Shown in pieces: positions 37,471 to 46,713 of a DNA stretch of 64,000 nt. The position numbers and the translations under genes were made by a program. The notes under the pieces are model-generated. The model saw only the letters and a program-made list of their open reading frames with translations. It was not told the origin of the DNA and ran no database searches. The first letter of the stretch is position 1. Each line of letters begins with the position of its first letter. Origin of the DNA: Mesorhizobium sp. GbtcB19 (GTDB lineage Bacteria > Pseudomonadota > Alphaproteobacteria > Rhizobiales > Rhizobiaceae); contig NZ_JAGXJY010000001.1 of assembly GCF_019091085.1 (NCBI RefSeq), positions 789,170 to 853,169 of the forward strand, in the 5' to 3' direction.

Positions 37471-38523
37471 ATGAAATTTTCGCTTTTCGTCCATATGGAG
37501 CGCTCGGATCTCGCCAAGCCGCATTCCGAATTGCTGGCGGAACTGGAAGAGCTCGTCCTGTTGGCGGAAGAAGCAGGTTTCGAGACGGCCTGGATCGGCG
37601 AGCATCACGGGATGGAATTCACCATCTCGCCGAACCCGTTCATTAACATCGCCTATCTCGCGGCGAAGACGACAACCATCCGTCTCGGTACCGGCACGAT
37701 CATCGCGCCCTTCTGGCATCCGATCAAACTCGCCGGCGAAGCGGCCATGGCCGACGTCATCACCGGCGGCAGGCTGGATCTCGGCATCGCGCGCGGCGCT
37801 TACAGCTACGAGTATCAGCGCGTGTTCCCGGGGCTTGATGCCTGGGGCGCCGGCCAGCGCATGCGCGAGATCATCCCGGCGATCCGCGGCCTCTGGGACG
37901 GCGACTACGGGCACTCCGGCGAGTTCTGGCAATTCCCGCCGACCACCTCCTCGCCCAAGCCCTTGCAAAAGCCCTACGTGCCGATCTGGGTGGCGGCGCG
38001 CGATCCGAACTCGCACGACTTTGCCGTCGCCAACAAATGCCAGGTGCAGGTGACGCCGCTTGCCTCAGGCGATGGCGAGGTCGCAAGCCTGATGGAGCGC
38101 TTCAACGCCGCCTGTGCCGCGCATCCGGACATCGAGCGGCCGGAAATCATGCTCCTGATGCACACTTTCGTCGCCGAGGATGCGGCCGACGCCGACCGCC
38201 TGACCCAGGACCTGTCGCAGTTCTACTGCCAGTTCGGCGCCTGGTTCCAGAACAAGAAACCGGTGCGCCAGGGTGTTCTGGAGCCGCTGACCGAGGACGA
38301 GATCGCGGCTATGCCGCAATACGCGCCCGACAAGATCCGGCAGAACCTCGTCATCGGCGAGGCCGACGAGGTGATCGCCAGGCTGAAGACCTACGAGGCG
38401 CAGGGCTACGACCAGTACTCGATCTGGATCGACAGCGGCCTCTCGCACGAGCGCAAGAAGAAGTCGCTGCAGCTGTTCATCGACAAGGTGATGCCGGCCT
38501 TCCAGGAGGCGGGGTCGCGATGA
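37471..38523 (+). CDS. Luciferase-like flavin-dependent monooxygenase (TgnB-like)
   Basis: 350 residues of the bacterial luciferase (LLM) family: MKFSLFVHMER start, WIGEHHGMEFTISPNP (flavin-binding His pair), GTGTIIAPFWHPIKLAGE and DLGIARGAYSYEY. ATG 37471 is preferred to GTG 37462, which overlaps the previous stop but lacks a ribosome site. It would use reduced flavin from the adjoining reductase domain to oxygenate and open an aromatic or N-heteroaromatic ring; the context best fits trigonelline monooxygenase. Other N-methyl-pyridinium or alkane substrates are possible. Confidence 0.78.
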   Translation: MKFSLFVHMERSDLAKPHSELLAELEELVLLAEEAGFETAWIGEHHGMEFTISPNPFINIAYLAAKTTTIRLGTGTIIAPFWHPIKLAGEAAMADVITGGRLDLGIARGAYSYEYQRVFPGLDAWGAGQRMREIIPAIRGLWDGDYGHSGEFWQFPPTTSSPKPLQKPYVPIWVAARDPNSHDFAVANKCQVQVTPLASGDGEVASLMERFNAACAAHPDIERPEIMLLMHTFVAEDAADADRLTQDLSQFYCQFGAWFQNKKPVRQGVLEPLTEDEIAAMPQYAPDKIRQNLVIGEADEVIARLKTYEAQGYDQYSIWIDSGLSHERKKKSLQLFIDKVMPAFQEAGSR

Positions 38524-39995
38524 GCAGCACGGCCTTCAGGAACTACATAGACGGCCAGTTCGCCGAGCCCGCCTCCACCTTCGACAGCATCGACCCGTCG
38601 ACGGGCTTGCCCTGGGCGACGATGCCGGCCGCGACAACCGCCGATGTCGACCGGGCCGTCGAGGCCGCACACCGGGCGCTGCGCTCCGGCCCCTGGGCGG
38701 CGATGACCGCGACGGCGCGTGGAAAACTGCTGGTCAAGCTTGGCGATCTCGTCGCCGCCAATGCCGGCCGGCTGGCCGAATTGGAGACGCGCGACACCGG
38801 CAAGATCATCCGCGAGACGCGCGCCCAGATCGCCTATGTCGGCGACTACTACCGCTATTACGGCGGGCTGGCCGACAAGCACGAAGGCGCCTTCATCCCG
38901 ATCGACAAGGCCGACATGGAGGTGACGGTGCGGCCCGAACCGATCGGCGTCGTCGCGGCCGTTGTGCCGTGGAACTCGCAGCTCTTCCTGTCGGCGGTCA
39001 AGCTCGGTCCGGCGCTGGCCGCCGGCTGCACCGTCGTGCTCAAGGCCTCCGAGGATGGTCCGGCGCCGCTGCTCGCCTTCGCCGAGCTCGTGCATGAGGC
39101 TGGCTTCCCGGCCGGCGTTGTCAACATCATCACCGGCTTCGGCCATGATTGCGGCCATCGCCTGACTAGCCATCCGCTGGTCGCCCGCGTCGCCTTCACC
39201 GGCGGTCCCTCGACTGCCCGGCGGATCGTCGCCAACACGGCCGAGAACCTTGCGTACACGACGCTGGAGCTCGGCGGCAAAAGCCCGGTGGTCGTCTTCG
39301 CCGACGCCGATCTCGACAGCGCCGCCAATGCCGTCGTCGCCGGCATCTTCGCGGCCACCGGCCAGAGCTGCGTCGCCGGCTCGCGGCTTTTGATCGAGCG
39401 TTCGGTCAAGGATGATTTCCTCGCCCGGCTGAAGCGTAAGGCCGAAGCCATCGTCATCGGTGACCCGCAGGATCCAGCAACCGAGATGGGTCCGTTGGCG
39501 ACCTCGCGCCAGCGCGAAAGGATCGAGACGATCGTTGCGGAAAGTATCTCCGCAGGCGGACGGCTGATCACCGGCGGCGCGCGGCCGAAGGACAAGGCTG
39601 ACGGATACTACTACGCGCCGACGATCATCGAGGCGCAGGATCAGGCCCTCGCCTGCGTACGCGAGGAACTGTTCGGTCCGGTGCTCAGCGCGATTGCCTT
39701 CGACAGCGAGGCCGAGGCGCTGGCTCTAGCCAACGACACGCCCTTCGGGCTCGCTTCCGGCGTCTTCACCTCGAATCTCGCCAAGGCGCATCGCATGGCG
39801 CGCGGCATCCACGCCGGCGTCGTCTGGGTCAACACCTACCGCGCCGTCTCGCCGCTGGTTCCGTTCGGCGGCTACGGCCTCTCCGGCCTCGGCCGCGAAG
39901 GCGGGCTCAATGCCATCCGCGACTACACGCGCTCGAAATCGGTGTGGATCCGCACGTCGGACGACCCGATCCCCGATCCCTTCGTCATGCGCTGA
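38520..39995 (+). CDS. Aldehyde dehydrogenase (TgnC-like)
   Basis: 491 residues, complete ALDH: Glu250 (LELGGKSP) and Cys284 (GQSCVAG). The ATG overlaps the monooxygenase stop (ATGA). In the Acinetobacter trigonelline pathway TgnC, an ALDH of this size, oxidises the N-methylformamido-methylene hydroxybutyrolactone formed after ring opening. The position directly after the monooxygenase supports an equivalent step here. A generic betaine- or semialdehyde dehydrogenase is the alternative. Confidence 0.85.
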   Translation: MSSTAFRNYIDGQFAEPASTFDSIDPSTGLPWATMPAATTADVDRAVEAAHRALRSGPWAAMTATARGKLLVKLGDLVAANAGRLAELETRDTGKIIRETRAQIAYVGDYYRYYGGLADKHEGAFIPIDKADMEVTVRPEPIGVVAAVVPWNSQLFLSAVKLGPALAAGCTVVLKASEDGPAPLLAFAELVHEAGFPAGVVNIITGFGHDCGHRLTSHPLVARVAFTGGPSTARRIVANTAENLAYTTLELGGKSPVVVFADADLDSAANAVVAGIFAATGQSCVAGSRLLIERSVKDDFLARLKRKAEAIVIGDPQDPATEMGPLATSRQRERIETIVAESISAGGRLITGGARPKDKADGYYYAPTIIEAQDQALACVREELFGPVLSAIAFDSEAEALALANDTPFGLASGVFTSNLAKAHRMARGIHAGVVWVNTYRAVSPLVPFGGYGLSGLGREGGLNAIRDYTRSKSVWIRTSDDPIPDPFVMR

Positions 39996-40061
39996 AAACG
40001 GCATGGCGAAGGTTGGACTGACAAGAACAAGAAACGGAACAACCAATCAGAGGAGAATGAC

Positions 40062-41066
40062 ATGAAACTGATTTTCGCCGGCATCCTTGCCGGGCTTATG
40101 GCGACCACGGCCGCCAAGGCTGACGAGATGGTGTTCACCAGCTGGGGCGGGACGACCCAGGAAGCCCAGACCAAGTCATGGGCGGAACCTTTCGCCGCTT
40201 CGTCGGGCATCAAGGTGCTGCAGGACGGGCCGACCGATTACGGCAAGCTGAAGGCGATGGTCGACGCCAAGAACGTCACCTGGGACGTCGTCGATGTCGA
40301 GATGGACTTCGCCATCAAGGCGGCCAAGGACGGCCTGCTCGAGCCGATCGACTTCGCCGCCGTGCCGAAGGCCGATCTCGACCCGCGCTTCAGCAACGAG
40401 AACGCCGTCGGCAGCTTCTACTATTCCTTCGTTCTGGCCTGGAACAAGGGCGCCGTATCCGGCGAGCCAGCCGGCTGGGCCGACATGTTCGACACCAAGA
40501 AATTCCCTGGAAAGCGCACCTTCTACAAATGGTCGGCGCCGGGCGTGATCGAGATCGCCCTGCTCGCCGACGGCGTGCCGGCCGACAAGCTCTATCCGCT
40601 CGATCTCGACCGCGCCTTCAAGAAGCTCGACACCATCAAGTCGGACATCGTCTGGTGGGGCGGCGGCGCTGAATCGCAGCAGTTGATCGCTTCCGGCGAG
40701 GCCGCCTTCGGCCAGCTCTGGAACGGCCGCGTCTTCGCGCTGGAGAAGGACGGCGCCGATGTCGGCGTCTCCTGGAACCAGAACCTCACCGCTGCCGACG
40801 TTCTCGTCGTGCCGAAGGGCGCCGGGAACAAGGACGCGGCGATGAAGTTCCTCGCCGCCGCGACCAGCCCGACCGGCCAGGCGAAGTTCGCCGAGGCGAG
40901 CGGCTACGCGCCGATCAACACCAAGGCCAAGGCAGAGATGCCGGCCGATGTGGTCAAGGGCCTGCCCGACGCCCATGTCGACGGCCAGATCAATCTCGAC
41001 ATGAACTATTGGGCCGAGCACCGCGATGAGATCGCCAAGCGCTGGTACGCCTGGCAGGCGAAGTGA
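40062..41066 (+). CDS. ABC solute-binding protein, PotD/PotF-like
   Basis: 334 residues with a Sec signal (residues 1-20, ATTAAKADE) and a family-1 PotD-like fold (MVFTSWGGTTQEAQTKSW, SDIVWWGGGAESQQLI). AGAGGAG precedes the ATG. The WW/aromatic-rich pocket is typical of binders of quaternary amines, polyamines and opines, which would suit a betaine-like ligand such as trigonelline, but that is inference. A 66-base gap separates it from the aldehyde dehydrogenase. Confidence 0.88.
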   Translation: MKLIFAGILAGLMATTAAKADEMVFTSWGGTTQEAQTKSWAEPFAASSGIKVLQDGPTDYGKLKAMVDAKNVTWDVVDVEMDFAIKAAKDGLLEPIDFAAVPKADLDPRFSNENAVGSFYYSFVLAWNKGAVSGEPAGWADMFDTKKFPGKRTFYKWSAPGVIEIALLADGVPADKLYPLDLDRAFKKLDTIKSDIVWWGGGAESQQLIASGEAAFGQLWNGRVFALEKDGADVGVSWNQNLTAADVLVVPKGAGNKDAAMKFLAAATSPTGQAKFAEASGYAPINTKAKAEMPADVVKGLPDAHVDGQINLDMNYWAEHRDEIAKRWYAWQAK

Positions 41067-41129
41067 CATCAGCCTTTTCGTGACCGGATCGGGACGCGGG
41101 CCGTCCTGATCCGCAACTTGGGAGCCGCC

Positions 41130-41990
41130 ATGTCGGTGGAAGCACAGCAAGGCATCGCAACCCCGCGCATACCGGCAGGCCTTGGCGGCCTGCTGCCGGC
41201 GTTGACCCTGATCGGGCTTTTCTTCGTCGTGCCGGTGCTGGCGCTGTTGCTGCGTAGCGTCACCGACCCTTCTCCCGGCCTGCAGAATTACGCGGCGCTG
41301 CTCGGCGACGGGACTTACGCGCGGGTGTTCTTTAACACCTTCCTCGTCGCCGCCGTCGTCACCATCGTCACCGTGCTCGTTGCTTTTCCGGTTGCCTGGA
41401 TGCTGGCGATCATGCCGGCCGCACTTGCCTCGATCCTGTTCGGCATCATCATCCTATCGATGTGGACGAACCTGTTGACCCGCACCTATGCCTGGATGGT
41501 GCTCCTGCAGCGCACCGGCGTCATCAATCGGGCGCTGATCGGCGCCGGCATCATCGACCAGCCGCTGCCGCTCATCAATAACCTCACCGGTGTCACCATC
41601 GGCATGGTCTACATCATGCTGCCCTTCATGATCCTGCCGCTGGTCGGCACCTTGCGTGCGATCGACCCGATGACCTTGCGCGCCGCAGCCCTTTGCGGCG
41701 CAAGCCCGCTTGCTGCCTTCCGCCGTATCCTGCTGCCGCTCTCGCTTCCCGGCATCGCCGCCGGCGGCCTGATGGTGTTCGTCATGTCGCTCGGCTATTT
41801 CGTCACGCCGGCGCTGCTCGGCGGCACGTCGAACATGATGCTCGCCGAAATGATCGCGCAGATGATCCAGTCGCTGCTCAACTGGGGTCTGGGGAGTGCT
41901 GCCGCCTTCATCCTGCTCGTCGTCACCATGGCGCTCTATGCGCTGCAGCTGCGCCTGGTCGGCTCAAAACGCGCGGCGGGAGGCGCCTGA
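41130..41990 (+). CDS. ABC permease, PotB/PotH-like
   Basis: 286 residues, six helices, coupling block MTLRAAALCGASPLAAFRRI. ATG 41130 with GGGAG 5 bases upstream; the TTG at 41118 lies inside the ribosome site region. It is one of the two channel subunits of the importer encoded with the monooxygenase operon, and ends one base before the next permease's ATG context. Confidence 0.9.
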   Translation: MSVEAQQGIATPRIPAGLGGLLPALTLIGLFFVVPVLALLLRSVTDPSPGLQNYAALLGDGTYARVFFNTFLVAAVVTIVTVLVAFPVAWMLAIMPAALASILFGIIILSMWTNLLTRTYAWMVLLQRTGVINRALIGAGIIDQPLPLINNLTGVTIGMVYIMLPFMILPLVGTLRAIDPMTLRAAALCGASPLAAFRRILLPLSLPGIAAGGLMVFVMSLGYFVTPALLGGTSNMMLAEMIAQMIQSLLNWGLGSAAAFILLVVTMALYALQLRLVGSKRAAGGA

Positions 41991-41991
41991 G

Positions 41992-42792
41992 ATGCTGCTC
42001 GATTATGATCGCCTCGGCTGGCTGAAGGTCGCGCTGCTTGGCTTCACCACCCTGGTCGCCGCCTTCCTGCTGCTGCCAGTGGTCTTCATCGTGCTGCTCT
42101 CCTTCGGCTCGTCGCGTTGGCTGGCCTTCCCGCCGCCCGGCTGGACGCTGAAATGGTATCAGGAGCTGTTTGCCGATCCGTCCTGGATCGAGGCCGCGTT
42201 GACCAGCGCCCGCATCGCCACGATGACGGCAATCCTCGCCGTCGCCATCGGCCTGGTCGCCTCGTTTGCGCTGGTCCGCGGCCAGTTCCGCGGCCGTGAG
42301 GTCCTGCGCGGGCTGCTGCTCACGCCGATGGTGCTGCCAGTCGTCGTCTTCGCCATCGCCATCTACGCCTTCTTCCTGCGGCTCGGCCTTGGCGGCACCA
42401 CGATCGGCTTCGTCGTCGCGCACACCGTGCTGGCGCTGCCCTTCGCCATCATCCCGATCGCCACCGCGCTCGAAGGCTTCGACAAGTCGATCGAGGACGC
42501 GGCCATCGTCTGCGGCGCCAGCCCACTCCAGGCCAAGCTCCGCATCACCTTGCCCTCCATCCGCATCGGCATCTTCTCCGCCGCGATCTTTTCCTTCCTG
42601 GCCTCCTGGGACGAGGTGGTCGTGGCGATCTTCATGGCGAGCCCCACCTTGCAGACCTTGCCGGTCAAGATCTGGGGCAGCCTCCGCTCCGACCTCACCC
42701 CTGTCATCGCCGCCGCCTCCAGCCTGCTGGTCGCGCTCACGCTGGCCCTGATGATCGTCACGGCACTCTTGCGCCGAAAGCTCCAGACATGA
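41992..42792 (+). CDS. ABC permease, PotC/PotI-like
   Basis: 266 residues, six helices, with the conserved EDAAIVCGASPLQAKLRITLP coupling loop region and the ASWDEVVVAIFMASP segment typical of PotC-like proteins. ATG 41992 follows the upstream TGA by one base. Overlaps the ATPase gene by 4 bases. Confidence 0.9.
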   Translation: MLLDYDRLGWLKVALLGFTTLVAAFLLLPVVFIVLLSFGSSRWLAFPPPGWTLKWYQELFADPSWIEAALTSARIATMTAILAVAIGLVASFALVRGQFRGREVLRGLLLTPMVLPVVVFAIAIYAFFLRLGLGGTTIGFVVAHTVLALPFAIIPIATALEGFDKSIEDAAIVCGASPLQAKLRITLPSIRIGIFSAAIFSFLASWDEVVVAIFMASPTLQTLPVKIWGSLRSDLTPVIAAASSLLVALTLALMIVTALLRRKLQT

Positions 42793-43865
42793 CTCAAGCC
42801 TTTCTCTCGATCCGCAAATTGCACAAGGCATTCGGTGCCTTCACCGCCGTTCATGATGTGACGCTGGATATTCCGAAGGGCGAGTTCCTGACCTTTCTCG
42901 GGCCGTCCGGCTCGGGCAAATCGACCACGCTCTACGCCATCGCCGGCTTCCAGGACCCAACCTCGGGCGACGTGCTGCTGCAGGACAAATCGCTGCTGTC
43001 GGTGCCCTCGCACAAGCGCAACATCGGCATGGTCTTCCAGCGCTACACGCTGTTCCCGCATCTGAGCGTTGCCGAAAACGTCGCCTTCCCGCTCCGCGTA
43101 CGTCGCCGGCCCGAGGCCGAGGTCAAGCGCAAGGTCGCCGACATGCTTTCGCTGGTGCGGCTGGAAAACTTCGCCGAACGTCTGCCCGCCGCGCTTTCGG
43201 GCGGCCAGCAGCAGCGCGTCGCGCTTGCTCGCGCCTTGGCCTACGATCCGCCGATCCTGCTGATGGACGAGCCGCTGTCGGCCTTGGACAAGAAACTGCG
43301 CGAAGAGATCCAGGCCGAGATTCGCCGCATCCATCGCGAGACCGGCGTCACCATCCTCTACGTCACCCACGACCAGGAGGAAGCGCTGCATCTGTCGGAC
43401 CGCATCGCGCTCTTTCGCGACGGCCGCATCGAGCAGATCGGCACGGGCGAGGACCTCTACCTCCGACCCGCCACCGATTTCGTCGCCGGCTTCATCGGCA
43501 ACTCGAATTTCCTCGCCGCCGAGCACCTGGAAACGGTTGATGGCGCGGCGACGGTGCGCCTCGCTGACGGCTCGCTCGTCTCAGGCATCAATGCGAATGG
43601 CAGTTTCCAGCGGGGACAGAAGACCAGGCTGATGATCAGGCCCGAGGCGTTTCGGCTCGACCAGGGCTCGAACGGCGCCAAGCTTGCCGTCGAGATCGTC
43701 GACGTCGCCTTCTATGGCGAGCGCCGGCGAATTGTCGCGCGTACCGGCGCCGGACAGGAAATCGACATCCGGCCAACCTCCACCGCGCTCGCCGCGCAGG
43801 ATGTCGCATCCTCTCATCGCCCGGTGTTTTTCGATCCGGGCGCGGCTTTCCTGTTTCCCGCCTGA
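42789..43865 (+). CDS. ABC ATPase, PotA/PotG-like
   Basis: 358 residues: Walker A GPSGSGKST, Q-loop VFQRYTLFPHL, signature LSGGQQQRVALARAL, Walker B ILLMDEPLSALD, THDQEEALHL, and a C-terminal TOBE domain. Completes a full importer (binding protein, two permeases, ATPase) and is the last gene of the GntR-controlled operon. It is followed by a palindromic repeat that can serve as terminator for this operon and for the convergent otsAB genes. Confidence 0.93.
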   Translation: MTQAFLSIRKLHKAFGAFTAVHDVTLDIPKGEFLTFLGPSGSGKSTTLYAIAGFQDPTSGDVLLQDKSLLSVPSHKRNIGMVFQRYTLFPHLSVAENVAFPLRVRRRPEAEVKRKVADMLSLVRLENFAERLPAALSGGQQQRVALARALAYDPPILLMDEPLSALDKKLREEIQAEIRRIHRETGVTILYVTHDQEEALHLSDRIALFRDGRIEQIGTGEDLYLRPATDFVAGFIGNSNFLAAEHLETVDGAATVRLADGSLVSGINANGSFQRGQKTRLMIRPEAFRLDQGSNGAKLAVEIVDVAFYGERRRIVARTGAGQEIDIRPTSTALAAQDVASSHRPVFFDPGAAFLFPA

Positions 43866-43873
43866 CGGCCGCC

Positions 43874-43996
43874 AGAGCAATTCCAGGAAAAGTGTGAGCG
43901 GTTAGGCTCGGCGACTTCGCCGTAGCCTTCGTCCGGAATTGCGCAAAAACAAAAGATAGAGCGTTTCGCCGTTTCCGTGAAACGGTGAAACGCTCT
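43874..43996. repeat. Composite palindromic repeat / bidirectional terminator
   Basis: Fills the gap between convergent genes. One part is GCAATTCC...GGAATTGC (arms 43877-43884 and 43935-43942) with an inner hairpin around GGCTCGGCGA. The other is an 18-base-arm hairpin, AGAGCGTTTC-G-CCGTTTC against GAAACGG-T-GAAACGCTCT (43958-43996), with a 3-base loop. This combination, with an AAAAACAAAAGATAGAGCG joint, resembles a dispersed rhizobial intergenic element. The right edge supplies the TAG stop of otsB. Confidence 0.8.
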
Positions 43997-44777
43997 AGGC
44001 TACGAGATTGCCGCGACCAGCCTGTTCGGCATGATCGCCGAAATTGGCTTCGAGCCAGGCGATCGCGCTGGCGACATCTTCGATGGCGAAGCGCGCAGCC
44101 GTTTCGCCCTGCGGCTTCACGCGGATCGAAATTCCTCCGGCGGCATTGACCGTGTCGAAGCCGTTCTCGTCGGACGTATCGTCGCCGAGAAACACCGGGC
44201 GCCTGCCGGTGAACGGATCGAGCTGCATGAAGCGCCGGATCGCGGCGCCCTTGGCAGCTTCGAGCGGCATCAGCTCGACGCCGGCATTGCCGGCGATCAC
44301 ACGATAGCCCTTCGGCAGGCGTACAAGCGCAGCCTCGACCAGTTCCGTCGCTCGCGCCAGAAGCTGCGGCGCGGCTCTCGTATGGATTGCCAGCACCGGC
44401 CCCTTGCGCTCGACATAGACGGCCTTGCTTGCCAGCTCCAGTTCGATCTCGTCGGCAAGTGCCGCCATATCCGCCGGCGCATCGGCGGCCTCGATCGCGC
44501 CGGCCGGCGCCAGCCGGTGCTCCAGTCCGTAAAGACCCGCGATCCGCAACTTCAGCGGATCGAACAGATGGTCGACGGCGGCGATCGAGCGGCCGGTGAT
44601 GAAGGCGAGCGCTCCGTCGAGACGCTGCTCGACCCTCTGCAGGAGAACGCGCAGCTCCTCGCTGACCGATACCGCGTCTGGATGCGCCGCGTGCTCCAGC
44701 AGGGTACCGTCGATGTCGAGGAAAAGCGCCCAGCGGCCTTCGGGAAGCGGCGGGGTGAGGTCTGCCTGAATGTTCAT
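43995..44777 (-). CDS. otsB: Trehalose-6-phosphate phosphatase
   Basis: 260 residues of the HAD superfamily. Motif I FLDIDGTLL (nucleophile and acid Asp), the FITGR block, and motif IV FLGDDTSDENGF are all present. It dephosphorylates trehalose-6-phosphate to trehalose, an osmoprotectant and storage sugar. It overlaps otsA by 4 bases. Its TAG stop (43997-43995) uses the last bases of the palindromic repeat, so insertion of that element may have fixed the present C-terminus. Confidence 0.92.
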   Translation of the reverse strand: MNIQADLTPPLPEGRWALFLDIDGTLLEHAAHPDAVSVSEELRVLLQRVEQRLDGALAFITGRSIAAVDHLFDPLKLRIAGLYGLEHRLAPAGAIEAADAPADMAALADEIELELASKAVYVERKGPVLAIHTRAAPQLLARATELVEAALVRLPKGYRVIAGNAGVELMPLEAAKGAAIRRFMQLDPFTGRRPVFLGDDTSDENGFDTVNAAGGISIRVKPQGETAARFAIEDVASAIAWLEANFGDHAEQAGRGNLVA

Positions 44778-46561
44778 CTAAATCCAACTGCCTGTTTGCG
44801 TTCGAACATGGAAACGACATTGTCCCCGGCGGGACCATTCGCCCGGTCGTATGAGGCGGTCACCCGGTCCAGGTCGCCGCGCTTTCTCAGCCGCGCCGCG
44901 TCGAGCAGCATGCTGCCGGCCCAGCGATAGACATTGTTGTCGCGCACGATCTCGCGCATGCGGCGCATGCGCTCATGCTGCTCGTCCGACCCCATGGTCA
45001 GCGCCTGCAGCATCGCCTCGCTCATCATCGCCGCGTCGTAGGGATTGACGATCAGCGCCTCCAGGAGTTCGCGCGAAGCGCCGGCAAAAGTGCTGAGCAG
45101 CAGCACGCCCTGCTCATCGTCGCGCGACGCTACGAACTCCTTGGCGACGAGGTTCATGCCGTCATGCAGGCTGGTGACCATGCAGATGTCGGCCGCGCGA
45201 TAGATTTCGTAGACCGAGGCCTGCGAATGATGTTCGGCCACCATGAGGACGGGCCGGTAGCTCTCGCTACCGTAGCGCTCGTTCAACTCCTCGGCATAGC
45301 GCAGGCATTCCTCGTACAGTTGCTTGTAGGCCGGCAGGGTGCCTCGGCTGGGCGCCGCGATCTGCAGGAACACGACCTTGCCCACCAGTTCCGGATGACG
45401 GATGAACAGCTCCTCCAGCGCGTGGAAGCGATCGAGGATACCTTTGGTGTAGTCGAGACGCTCGACGCCGACGCACAGCTTGGCGCCGGCTGGAATTTTG
45501 AACCGCCTGCGAACGCGCGCCCGGCACTCCTCGACGCTAGGCAGGGACTGCAGAAGCTCGACCGGCCATTCGATCGAGATCGGATAGGCATGCACCAGCG
45601 TCACCTGGCCGCCATAGGAAATGGCCGCGTCAGCTCGCTCGATCCGGCTTTCCATGAAGCGGTCGACGCTCTCGGTGAAGTTGTTTGCATGGAACTGGGT
45701 GTGGAAGCCTACAATCGAACTGCCCAGCAGGCCGTCGAGGATGCGCTCGCGCCACGGGCAGATGCTGAACACTTCCGAATTCGGCCACGGAATATGCCAG
45801 AAGGTGATGACGATCGCTTCGGGCAGCCGCTCGCGGATCATGCGCGGCAAGAGCGCGAAGTGATAGTCCTGGACCAGCACGATCGGCCGCTCGTTGCGCG
45901 CCTCGGCAACCACCGTCTCGGCAAACTTGCGGTTGACGGCCTCATAGGCCTCCCAGTCCGACTCGCGAAAGATCGGCCGCGTGAAGGCGATATGGCAAAG
46001 CGGCCACAGGCCCTCATTGGCGAAGCCTAGGTAATAGCCCTGATATTCCTCGTCACTCAGCCAGACCCGCCGCAACGTATAGGAAGGATGGCCGGGCGGC
46101 ACCTGCACCCGGTCGTTCCTGTCGACCACTGTCCGATCGGCGGTGCCGCCGCCATAGGCGATCCAGGTGCCGGCGCAGGCGCGCGTGATCGGCTCCAGCG
46201 CCGAGACCAGTCCGCTCGCCGGCACCACCAATTCGACATCGCCGTCCTCGGTCTCGTTGTGGATATAGGGTTCGCGGTTGGAGACGACGATGACTTGAGC
46301 ATCCGGCAGGTCCTCGGCAAGGATCTTGCGCAAGGTCTCGGGCGACCAGCTCACGAGCGCCGCGTCGACCGACTGGCCGTTCTTCTCGAACTCGCGCAGG
46401 ACTTTTCGCGCCGCCTCGGACGCAACATCATCGCCCGGCGGAGGCGAGCCTCGCGCATGCTGGCGCCGATTCCGTGAAAATGTAACGAAGATCGCGAGAG
46501 CGGAAAGTCCGAGGCTTGCGAGAACAAGGACCAAAAACAGGTCGACGCCATATTGTGTCAT
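44774..46561 (-). CDS. otsA: GT20 trehalose-6-phosphate synthase, membrane-anchored variant
   Basis: 595 residues, about 120 longer than E. coli OtsA. An N-terminal helix (residues 6-28) and a basic/linker segment to about residue 90 precede the GT20 domain: [42 protein letters not shown] (Arg and Lys that hold the donor phosphates), and [17 protein letters not shown]. The usual acceptor loop GGL is PASGL here, and the common RDGMNLV is HDGMNLV. It joins glucose from UDP-glucose to glucose-6-phosphate, with otsB directly downstream. A related GT20 reaction such as glucosylglycerol-phosphate synthesis cannot be ruled out. Confidence 0.82.
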   Translation of the reverse strand: MTQYGVDLFLVLVLASLGLSALAIFVTFSRNRRQHARGSPPPGDDVASEAARKVLREFEKNGQSVDAALVSWSPETLRKILAEDLPDAQVIVVSNREPYIHNETEDGDVELVVPASGLVSALEPITRACAGTWIAYGGGTADRTVVDRNDRVQVPPGHPSYTLRRVWLSDEEYQGYYLGFANEGLWPLCHIAFTRPIFRESDWEAYEAVNRKFAETVVAEARNERPIVLVQDYHFALLPRMIRERLPEAIVITFWHIPWPNSEVFSICPWRERILDGLLGSSIVGFHTQFHANNFTESVDRFMESRIERADAAISYGGQVTLVHAYPISIEWPVELLQSLPSVEECRARVRRRFKIPAGAKLCVGVERLDYTKGILDRFHALEELFIRHPELVGKVVFLQIAAPSRGTLPAYKQLYEECLRYAEELNERYGSESYRPVLMVAEHHSQASVYEIYRAADICMVTSLHDGMNLVAKEFVASRDDEQGVLLLSTFAGASRELLEALIVNPYDAAMMSEAMLQALTMGSDEQHERMRRMREIVRDNNVYRWAGSMLLDAARLRKRGDLDRVTASYDRANGPAGDNVVSMFERKQAVGFR

Positions 46562-46713
46562 TGAGATGCCAGGTTGCCTCCGGCTGTCCGCTCTTTTTTG
46601 TTTTCGTTGTTGCCGGCTGCGGACCGGGAGACCGGTTCAAGTTTGCAAACGCGCGAGGCGGATATCGGTTCCGACATTTTTCGATTGTTGAATGCGGAGT
46701 TGCAGCGCTTTGT

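Noticed and set aside
38037..38519. N-terminal extension of the aldehyde dehydrogenase
   Set aside because: It is an out-of-frame reading of the monooxygenase gene; ATG 38520 overlaps that gene's stop in the usual ATGA pattern.
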